Below, in pieces: positions 43,920 to 53,011 of a DNA stretch of 64,000 bases; positions within the stretch are counted from its first letter, which is position 1, and every line of letters starts with the position of its first letter. The DNA is from Albugo candida (lineage: Eukaryota; Oomycota; Peronosporomycetes; Albuginales; Albuginaceae): positions 62,001 through 126,000 of the forward strand of contig CAJNAR010000152.1 of assembly GCA_905220665.1 (NCBI GenBank), read 5' to 3'. Under the pieces are notes generated by a model that had not been told where the DNA came from, searched no databases, and saw only the letters and a list, made by a program, of their open reading frames with translations. The translations under genes were made by a program, and so were the position numbers.

Positions 43920-44718
43920 TCATCGGTGATGAAGCATAAAATGATAACAGCAAGCACTGTTCAATTTGCGTCCGTGCTCAGATGCATATACTAAAATATG
44001 GAATCGAACTAGCGACCTTAGTCTATACCATTTGCCGTCTGCTTGTCTGGACCTGACAGATTCGTCGTCCATCTCAGCCAATTGTTGTCGTACTATATTC
44101 TTCTGCATATACGGTAAACGATCAAAGTCCTCAACATTCTGAATCCTGTAAGTATGCCCTTGATCAATTTAAACATGCGCGTGATTCTTCAATGTCACCA
44201 CTCGAACAGAGTTTCATGTGCTTGTCAGATCGGTTTGAAATCCTACAACAGTGTATTACAAGTAGATCCAGCACCGTCCGCTATGATGACTTGGAGTTGA
44301 GATATTTAGTGGATTCTCCTTTTTTACTTCGATGAGCATTCTGACATCAAGTAACTCCACCACTGTCAATTTCTCATTCATGACCATCGAATCCAATATC
44401 AGCAAATCTGTATGGCCTGCCAAATCGGTATCAAGACCGGAAATCAAATGTTAAAAATATCACTGTCTTTTATGATGTCATATACACACGAGTTCATTGT
44501 GGTCAGAGAATCAGCGATACCGACTCCAATAATTTCTCGATATCTACCGCGTTGTTATTGTTCTATTAATACTACTTTTCCCCGCCATGATTTTCCACTA
44601 CTTCCCAAGTGGATTCTTCTATGTGTGCAGTTGTCTCTGTATCGGAACCGTGAATTCCTATGTGCTTCGCTATAAAGTCATCTTTTGAAGAACGTCTAAT
44701 TCCGTTCATCATATCCAT
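43920..44718 (-). pseudogene. Probable decayed or unresolved multi-exon gene
   Basis: The minus strand reads coding-like pieces in changing frames: a start at 44718 (MDMMNGIRRSSKDDF), HTDLLILDSMVMNEKLTVVE (about 44260-44410), and NVEDFDRLPYMQKNIVRQQL down to RQADGKWYRLR (about 43995-44140). One 47-base intron (donor before GTGATATTT, acceptor TTGGCAG) would join the first two in phase. The others need introns shorter than 40 bases or meet stop codons. Either a real gene with splice sites I misread, or a gene in decay. Product unknown. Confidence 0.3.
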
Positions 44719-45339
44719 TTCTGAATGAGTGCATCGCTTGAGTTTGAGCTACCAAATGTCTTGTCCTAATCTGCGCAGCTTTCCGAACACGACGTGCGTT
44801 AAAGAGTTATTACCGGCTTTGGAATATCCACCGGGACGTGAATCACTTTATCATCATCATTCAAGTAAGCAAATTCCTTACAGATATTATTCCCTTGCCG
44901 CAGTTCAGCGGCAAGGAAAATTCAAGTACTTAATGCGTCATCAATTTCCAACGCGTTCGCTTCCCAAGAAGTGTCAGCATGCCACGAACCGTTTCGTTTG
45001 ATAGGATAAAGCTCTAGTTGATGCGCATCAAATGTAACTGAGCGGGAATTCCCCTTACTTGCTTTTTTAATTTATCACTTGCGACATTTCGAGTCACTTT
45101 TAATCAATCATCGAGCAAATAATCAGTTTGCGCGTCACGTTCCTATTTTTCAAATCCCTAATGGTTTATCAACAACGCATGATCGTTACAAGTCGACTGC
45201 ATTAGATCTGAACCGAATTGAGATAAAGCTTGAAGTTCTCTATATTGAGCTAATTCTAATCTTTACAATGGTAATAGGACTAATTGGTGACACTATGAAC
45301 GTACTAATGATTCGAGAATTAGTTAGCCAGTGAGCCACA

Positions 45340-45700
45340 TGTTGTTGCAGATATTAGGTCACTATATTTGCTTTTTGTGACTTTAGAGCCTTATTGTGCT
45401 TATCGTACTGTGGTCAGAGTAATCGGTCTCCAATATGTCAACTACAGCAGTTAGAGAATCTTCCGGTTGATACAGCAGCTGGTAGTAAGCTACCGCCCAT
45501 ATCCGGTTCAACTTGATGCTGCGGTATTCTTGTTCACCAGCTTTGGTGGCATCCCCACATCCAAATTGGATTCATCTCGACTTTTCCAACGAGTATAATG
45601 TCTCATGACTCGAAATTCATTTAAATCCAACTTGAATGGCATCATGAACCAGAATCAGAGCAGGCATTAGTAGGAATATAAGTTGGATGCTGGAAGCATG
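45340..45700 (-). pseudogene. Coding remnant in the gene-poor island
   Basis: Minus strand: an ATG at 45642 opens a short frame (MPFKLDLNEFRVMRHYTRWKS). Then, after a frame change near 45550, about 50 stop-free codons follow (including SIKLNRIWAVAYYQLLYQPED). The composition is that of protein and the single frame break suggests a decayed gene or a very short intron. Not recognised. Confidence 0.25.
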
Positions 45701-46426
45701 TTTTCCCTTTTCTAAACGCTGTAGCATTATGAATGATGCTGCATGGATGAGAGTAGGAATTGATGTATTTCGAGGATGAAGGTTGTGTCAAGTGTGAACA
45801 ACCGAAGGCGAAAAGAATAATCTAGAAGAGACTTATGGAGGATTCATGTGCCTTGAAGAAGTAAAATGCTGATAGCGGTCAGAATTCTGGTGAAACACAT
45901 TCGGGATAAATAACGAAGCATACCACTGAGAAAAAAATGAATGTCCATACCAGAGTAAATAAATTTGTTCACCTTCGGAAACACTGATAAATCTTGAACA
46001 TTTTCCGGCCCCAAGTCAGTGATGCTAAACTCTATAGCACTGCAAACCAGAAAGGTGGTGACTCTGAAGACAAATATTTTGTAGTGTCCTAAAATAGTGT
46101 CCTCCTTGGACCGTACATTGAGCTCAGTGACTTCAATCGGCAGTTTGTTTTCACGGTTACTAATCTTTACTTGTTTCCTCCGTATAATGAGGTCGCTGTT
46201 GACTGAATATAAAACTCATTTCTTTACTCCTGAATGTTATAGCCTTTTCAACTTATTCGTATGGAGTGATGTGTGTACATCAAATATACTAAGCATCCAG
46301 CACCGTTTTCAAAGGGTCTGGTTACTGATAGGCTATTTTTGAGATTTCCACTATTTTCAAAAGACACTGGAGTATATTCTTTGTACAAACTAAAATAGAT
46401 ATTTTCCAACTTTTTCGCCGTACCTA
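45701..46426. other. Gene-poor stretch
   Basis: AT-rich with many stops in all frames on both strands. A plus-strand 81-codon frame (46097-46342) and minus-strand frames overlapping the next gene's first exon are judged chance. Confidence 0.4.
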
Positions 46427-47513
46427 ATGCTACGACGAATAAGAAGCTCCGACATGACACGTTGGAAAGCATGTCCGTCATACGTTTCACTCATCAGGCA
46501 ACGAAGGTCTACTACTACCTGTGATTCGTTAATATCACGAGAAACGCATGATGGATATTCTATCATACGTTTGAATAATCCACCGATTAATATACTAAGC
46601 GCAAAGGTACGGTATGCAAGTGAGATGAATGAGACCTTTGGCTTCTCACGCATCGCAGTTGTTCCAAACTTTAGATGCGACTATCGCAAAATTGGAGTCC
46701 GAAAAGTCTTGTCGGTATATTAATCAATTTAAATATTTAAGAATTTGGTTATTTAATGTGTCATCAGCGGAATGATCATAGCGTCTTCGACTCCACGAAT
46801 TTTTTCTGCGGGACTTGATTTATCGGAATTGTATCAGCCACATGTGCGGATGGCTTTTTTTTCAATCAACGTGCTTTCTCGTACTTATTTCTGTGCTTAG
46901 CCCAAAAAGCTCAAGATTTTTTATCAGTCACTACACAACCTTATCTCTCGACTATACACAACTCGTCTTGCTTGCGTAGCTGCTATTGAAGGCCACAGTC
47001 CAGCAGGTGGATGTATACTTGCAATGTGCTGTGACTATCGAATCATGGCAACAGGAAAATCAAAAATCGGGCTTAACGAGACACAATTAGGATTTGTTGT
47101 GCCAAAATGGGTTCGAGATATATTTATCAATACTGTAGGCAATCGCCAAGCAGAAAAACTGCTCGGACTCGGGCTGCAACTGGATGCAGCGAAAGCAAAA
47201 CTAGTGGGATTGGTGGATGAAGCATGTGAAATAGACGAAGTTCTTCCTCGATGTAAAGTCACAATGCAAAAGTGGCTCGCTATCCCAGGTACTCGTTATA
47301 TCACATTTCAGGTTTGAGATTTCCTTTTTGATATAAATCACAGATCACGCTCGTGTTGGAACCAAACGTCTGATGCGTCAGAATGTAGCAGATCGCATTC
47401 AAGATGCGAAAACGGAGGATTTCGAAGAGTTTCTCGATTTGATGCAAACCGACAAAGTGCAGAAAGCTTTGGGTTTGTATTTAGAAGCATTGAAAAAGAG
47501 AGAGCAACACTAA
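46427..47513 (+). CDS. ECI1: Mitochondrial enoyl-CoA delta isomerase 1
   Basis: Moves cis/trans-3 double bonds to trans-2 during beta-oxidation of unsaturated fatty acids. Five exons, 46427-46606, 46659-46714, 46768-46843, 46901-47288 and 47344-47513, with introns of 52-57 bases; exons 2 and 3 are only 56 and 76 bases. Spliced length 289 residues. The N-terminus (MLRRIRSSDMTRWK) is a mitochondrial presequence. Family stretches cross each junction: RLNNPPINILS, C|RGMIIASSTPRIFSAGLDLSEL (oxyanion hole), GHSPAGGCILAMCCDYRIMA, GLNETQLGFVVPKWVRD with the catalytic Glu, and the end LDLMQTDKVQKALGLYLE. This matches human ECI1 in order throughout. Confidence 0.95.
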
Positions 47514-47596
47514 CGCAATACATAATAAAAAGGATTGCTTCACTATTATGTACTAAAGTATTAATTCTCGCAATCAAAGGTACCGGTATCAGAAGA

Positions 47597-48277
47597 ATGG
47601 ATGAAATCAAAGAAAAGGTGTTGCTCGGCCGCCAGTTTTACGACATGGAAAATTACGCTGCAGCCAACGAGATATGGAAAGAAGCGCTACAGTCCGCGTA
47701 CGAGAACTCCAGCTTTCCCCTCATGTACGTACTCAGTACGAACCTCGGTGATGTCGTCAGCAAGTTGTCCATGTATCCCTCTGAATCATCTGTTTGTTTC
47801 ATAAAACAAGCTATTGAGTATTACGACTACGCAGAAGCAATAGCTGAGAAGTGTGACATTTTACACTCATTCCATCTACGAGAAAGTCTTATTGAAATAA
47901 GAAAAAAGAGGAACCGTTTGATGAAAATTGAGAATAAGAACGACACTCTCCAACATATCAAAACAAGTTCAACGAATTCTGTAAACAAATGCGCAACAAA
48001 ATCAAATCCAAGTAAACAACACATATATCTCATCGAGGACTTGTTATCTCTGCGTGAAATCAACACAGAGATTCCAAAAGAATTGGACTCAAATGTCTCC
48101 ATTGTATCGCCGTTGTGTTGAAATTTCGTACAAACATTACAGTTTACCAGTGGCACACCCGGAACTATCGTTGAAGCTGATCCGCGGTCGTCGGCACGAT
48201 ACAATGAAGCAATGCATTCGCCACTTGCGATCTCGACGATTCGAAATGTATCACCACAAATGGACAAGATCTTATAG
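47597..48277 (+). CDS. Helical TPR-like protein, unknown
   Basis: Exon 47597-48094, then a 48-base intron (48095-48142) and exon 48143-48277, giving 210 residues; read without splicing it ends after 174 residues at 48121. The first 100 residues are helix pairs of TPR type (GRQFYDMENYAAANEIWKEAL; NLGDVVSKL; QAIEYYDYAEAIAEKC), followed by a Lys/Asn-rich linker. The splice is inferred from length and phase and is not certain. No family recognised. Confidence 0.55.
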
Positions 48278-48709
48278 AATGGTGCATACGGTTCAATCGA
48301 CATGGACTTTCCGTATGGATTTCGTCATTTCGTCGTCTCGTAACCACTGTCAACCATAGAACGAATGTAATTTGAAACAAATAAGAGACATTTCAAACTC
48401 ATTACTCCGTTTTAAGTTGAGTTGCACATTTTGATTGGTACTATTTCGCTGACTACAGTCATCCAATTGGTTGAGACACGAAATTGCAAGGCAATGGACG
48501 AGCTGCAACTCTCACGTGTGGAATAGAACACGTTGCATCATAACCCGACATACAAGTACAACTCAGTAATAGAACTACAGATGCTTCACGTACGTGTGTG
48601 GTGCGAGATGATGTGGCAATACCCTCCATTCCGTGTGTTTGTGACGGCATAACGAAATGCGCATCATGCAACTTGGGATGCAGCTGACCTCAAATTGATC
48701 GAACAAGCT
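48278..48709. other. Intergenic, possible upstream exon
   Basis: The frame of the next gene stays open to about 48650 and a TGCAG acceptor lies at about 48686, so a first exon of that gene may be within this stretch. Nothing else seen. Confidence 0.35.
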
Positions 48710-50232
48710 ATGCTGGACCCTGTATTTATTGAAAAGCAAGCAAACATGCTAGTCGCACACATAATAACGGATATTGCGTCGAAAAAGGAGGTATCGATGC
48801 GAAATGGAACGGTAATGTCAAGTTGCCTTCCGGCTGTAAAAACGTGCGAAGAAGATCAAGAATCCCACACAACAATTATGGGATCACTTCCATTGGATTG
48901 TACATGTTCTGCAGATATTTATATCAATAGTATTGACGGTCGATGGGTGTGTCATGTGTGCACATTTATAAATCATCCCGAGCTGTTTCAATGTGAGATT
49001 TGTGATACGTTTTGTGTGGATGGTGTACAAATAAGTGATAACGATGCGTATGATTCGAATATATGGAGTGGAGCGACCACACATTCGGCCGGGCATCACG
49101 GACGCTCAAGTGGATTCAGTTGTGATGTATACTCCAAGCTCAGCCGAGTATCACGTTCGCTAAAGGGAAGCATCAAACTAACGTCCTCTCCAACCGCTTC
49201 AGGCAATGAATCAGACGACTTGATGGTCGTTGCGAAAAGTAGATTACAACGATTACATTCTGGTGCTTCATCAAAGATTACGTCAGCAAAACAGGCCATT
49301 TTTCAACGAGCACGTCGACCATCGGCAGATCTATTGGTGTCGCAGGAGACGATTGCAGTGCTTGATGGACTTCAAGCGGATTTGAATCATCGCTGTATTA
49401 GAGGAAACGATATGTTTGAAGTCTTACTTTTGCGTCTATGGCATACAATTCATCAGAATCCTATCAAGAATTTCCAACCAAGTAATATGTCGTCCTGTTC
49501 TTTTGAGCGAATCTCTAATCGATGGGTCGAACTTGGATTCCAGCGAGAAGATCCACAGACAGATTTTCGTGGAGGCGGAATTCTTGCACTTAAATGTCTT
49601 GTTTATGTCTTTGAGAAGTACCCACACAAGATGCTTGCTATCGTTGAGCATCAACAGCCTTCCGGGAGCAAGAAATGGTATCCCGTTTGTGCTGCAGGGA
49701 TCAATTTGACCTGTATGTTAGCCGATATACTGCAGCTTGGCACTGGAAATTACACGAGCATGTACGAGACTTTCTGGAAGCTTTTTGCGGAGCCCAATGG
49801 TTTTTACGAACTATATTACTGGGGTTTGATGACTTTGATTTGAAGGCATTTTTCCTTTTTTTAATGCGTCATTTTACATAGCATTTGTCAAAATGGATGC
49901 GGCCTGGCATCGATTTAATGGATCGTATATGGAGTTTAGCGGTAAGGATTGATTGATTGGTGTTGATCCATGCTAAGGTATCTATCTGTGTAGTCGTGCT
50001 CAAGTCAACGCGGCACATGGTACAAAGCATGCTCAATTATGGCCCTCAAAGTATCGAAGATTTGCGAGTTGCAGCAGAACTCACGAGTGTCGAGAAGTTT
50101 GTGAATCCTCATACACAAACGTTACCACGAAAATATGCTGAATGCGCAGTTTCCGATGCGACGCTGGAGAAATCACGCGGATCCTTGACTTGCCGAAATA
50201 TCACTCGTGCTGCAGTGCTTGCGTCTTGCTGA
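48710..50232 (+). CDS. RanBP2-type zinc finger plus ELMO domain protein
   Basis: Three exons (48710-49823, 49882-49941, 49994-50232; introns of 58 and 52 bases) give 470 residues from the first in-frame ATG. Near residues 80-110 is a RanBP2/NZF-type finger, W-x-C-x2-C-x10-C-x2-C (WVCHVCTFINHPELFQCEIC), usually a ubiquitin or RNA binder. From about 220 on is an ELMO/CED-12 domain: WVELGFQREDPQTDFRGGGILALKCLVYV, then WYPVCAAGINLTCMLAD, and across the introns FYELYYW|AFVKMDAAWHRFNGSYMEF. ELMO domains act in Rac activation (with DOCK) or, as ELMOD, as GAPs for Arl GTPases. The Arg of the ELMOD GAP motif (RGGG) is present. The C-terminal 75 residues are unmatched. Confidence 0.87.
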
Positions 50233-50335
50233 TTTTGTAAATTATGGAAGAGACGCAGCTATTCATTGTACAATGTCACATATCATCTATGTCTAATGTA
50301 AATATAAATTTATATCATTATGAACGCTATTAGAA

Positions 50336-51740
50336 TTATATAATGGAATCTTCATCAGGCTTAATATCTCGTGGGCGGCGTATAGAGTGGAATTTGTCAA
50401 AGTCAATGACAATCTTGCCCTCACTTGATCTGTAGACGCATGGCTCGAAACTAGAGTCCCACGCGATATCACTGTCGATGTAAGAATGTCGGGCTTGCAT
50501 CGTAGCGGAGGTCGAACCATCAATTCCTTCAAGAATCACCACAATTTCCATTTCAGATCGCTTCAGGTGTTGTTCTATTTGAAAGCGTGATGGTAGCTGG
50601 TATGGTTTCGACTTGCCAGGAACTACACCATCCCTGTTTCCATTTTCCATGTCAACCAAACGTTGGCAAGGATCGGGATAAGCCGGTGCCATCATTGGAC
50701 AAAACTCTTTTGGCAAGCATTCGGGAGGAAATAGTGGACTCCAAGGATCGATCCGATGAATAATTGTCTGAGGCAACGCCATGAGTAAAGTGGCACCTAA
50801 ATCATCATCAGGTTGCTGGATTCGCATCACATGAGATTGAAACATATTTTCACAAATCCCTCTTTCGTCAAACTCGCGACGAATTGCGTATAGCCGCACA
50901 TGTGCTTCAACCAGTTGATGTTTTCGTCTTTCACAGGTCTGACACATGAAGTAGTAGTGTCCACGAATTTCGCGGATAATTCCGTAGTTGGTGAACATGA
51001 TTGTGTTGGCTCTTTTCTATGACAGCACATAAGGGCTCAAAGAGGGAGTCGAACATTTCGTTACCTACATTTGCTCGGGCGAATCGTGTGAAGAACATTC
51101 CAATACAGATTGAATCCAGGAAGATTCCTGCATAAGCTTCCAAAGACAACAGGATTGCCATTGTTTTGCAGCCTCCATAGAAAATGTCATTCGTCGGCGC
51201 TCCGTATCCTATCGTCATCTACTCAAAGCATAAGAATTGGTGTTTTCAACAGACTTGAAACGTACAATTGTCTCTAGCGAGAAAATATACGCTTCCATTA
51301 CAGTCTGAAGACCAACATGACAATTGGCTTCAATGCGGGAAATGCAAAGATATGCAAAGGCAAATAATAAAATAATCAGTGTGTACTATGTTATACAGGT
51401 CAGACGAATCAGACTGGACAAGAACAACAAAAGCCCGCTTGCTTACCAGCGCAAAAATGCCAATCACAATTCGTGAAGTACTTGTATTGACGACTGTATG
51501 AAATGGATCATCGTAATATCTCTTACGCCAATCGCCACCAATGCGTTGGATACTGGAAAACACGTCAGAGTACATTTAATTCGCAGTATATTTGACGTTT
51601 TTGAAGGCAGATGGAACGAACTTGAAGCGTCCAAGCGACTGCCGAAAGTGTCCTTGGCGATCTACAAATCGAGCGCGAGATGATCTGCCTGCATGGTTCA
51701 CTGTACGCTTTTGAAGTAGTGGTTGCTTGTCCTCAAACAT
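50336..51740 (-). CDS. Inward-rectifier potassium channel (Kir)
   Basis: Five exons, 51622-51740, 51447-51552, 51266-51385, 51069-51218 and 50336-51016, with introns of 47-69 bases, give 391 residues, the size of animal Kir subunits (360-430). Order: N-terminal RARFVDRQGHFR slide region, first membrane helix (YTLIILLFAFAYLC), pore with the full selectivity filter TIGYG in ETI|MTIGYGAP, second helix (MAILLSLEAYAGIFLDSICIGMFF), then the large cytoplasmic beta domain (VEAHVRLYAIRREF; ALPQTIIHRIDPWSPLF; EIVVILEGIDGSTSATMQARHSY). The Asp of the second helix (FLDSIC) sits at the rectification position. It should set membrane potential and K+ flux, perhaps in zoospores. Strand and order: it follows YaaA by 78 bases. 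Confidence 0.93.
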
Positions 51741-51818
51741 CAACTTGAAAGAATGGACAAGAACTATCTGATGACATCTGAGATGATTCTATAATCAGAT
51801 CTGATTCGATGGAACTTG

Positions 51819-52868
51819 TTACAATGCTCTGGGTCTCTTTCGATTACATTTCTTTCCATTGACGGGCATATCACACTTTGATCGATGGAATACACAGACC
51901 GACTCTGTTGACTCTTTGGCATTGAATCGATAGCCTTCAAGATCGAATCCTTGGACGCCTTCCATTGTTTCAACACGCTTTTGTATCAAATATCGAGCCA
52001 TTAGACCTCTCGCACGCTTGGCGTACACGGTTCTCACTCGTCCATCGTCTTTGAACACACATTCTACGATACGGATGTCCTCATCGAGAGCATGGGTATC
52101 AATAGCGCGAAAGTACTCCTTGGACGCAAGATTCACCAGGATTTTGAATTCTGAAGCTTCTCCATCATATAATGCATTAATGGATTCCGCAAGTAATGAG
52201 CCCCAAAATGAATAAAGGTCTTTTGCTCGTCGTGTAGGAATTTCAAGCTTTTGTCCCATTTCCAAACGATACGCCTGAATCTTATCAAATGGACGTAATA
52301 GACCTACCATCAAAGAGATCAGCTTATACATCCAACCAAATGCCTCTCTCACCATACAAACCGCTCAATATACGGAGATGGGTCTGGCAATACTCCATTT
52401 CAATATCATCCAGAGTCTCTGCATCCAGTCCTATCACCCTTGTGATCAAATAGCCCGTTTTCTCACATTGTCTTAATACCTCGAAATGCAGGCCCGTCAA
52501 ACGCTAAAACTGCTTCTTTGTATCGCTCGATATCTGCGTTCTCTTTTGTATCGATTATGAATTCCTCAAGTCTGAGAGATGCAATTCAGTACTGCTCAGC
52601 TGCAGCGATCTCGTACCTCTGATGATTCAACGTTGCGATAGAAACGCTTGCATTATATAGCGATTTTAATTTTGCAATACTCAAACTGCGCAACACACGA
52701 ACCTATTCCCATTCGCATTCTCACACTGATACTTATCACTTAAAACTATCAGGTACTTACAATCTCTGCAGTGTGGTGCATGAAAATGGGCTCAGTGCTC
52801 TCAACCCGTCTGTTCGTCCGCGTCATTTTCAGCGTTTTTGCCGGCGACAGCACGAACGCGAGTCGCAT
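51819..52868 (-). CDS. yaaA: YaaA family protein (UPF0246, peroxide stress)
   Basis: In E. coli YaaA limits intracellular iron under peroxide stress and binds DNA. Here five exons, 52761-52868, 52617-52702, 52480-52571, 52353-52430 and 51819-52303, with introns of 45-58 bases, join in phase to 282 residues (bacterial about 258). Family landmarks across all junctions: MRLAFVLSPAKTLK, VLAFDGPAFRG|LDAETLDD, CQTHLRILSGLYG|LLRPFDKIQAYRLEMG, LVNLASKEYF, YAKRARGLMARYLI, and the end FDLEGYRFN. The last about 30 residues are a basic, unmatched tail. Five introns in a family best known from bacteria show long residence in this genome. It is divergent from the PH-TBC gene, 143 bases apart. Confidence 0.94.
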
Positions 52869-53011
52869 AATGCAGCGTGAATAGTGTATCTTGATTGGTC
52901 AGAAATCCATTTCTGCGTATATTCAGCCAATCAGGAACGATACAAAATAACGTCGCTGTCTAAAAATCGCAGCTGTGAATTCGGTCCACTTCTCATGGTA
53001 CTTTAAAGGTC
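52869..53011. promoter_or_regulatory. Short bidirectional promoter, yaaA / PH-TBC gene
   Basis: Only 143 bases separate the two start codons. Two CCAAT-type boxes are visible, GATTGGTCAG at about 52893 and CAGCCAATCAG at about 52923, which fits shared, divergent transcription. Function is inferred from position only. Confidence 0.4.

Noticed and set aside
47827..48303. 158-codon minus-strand frame opposite the TPR-like gene
   Set aside because: Starts without a coding lead and mirrors the plus-strand gene; composition fits a shadow.
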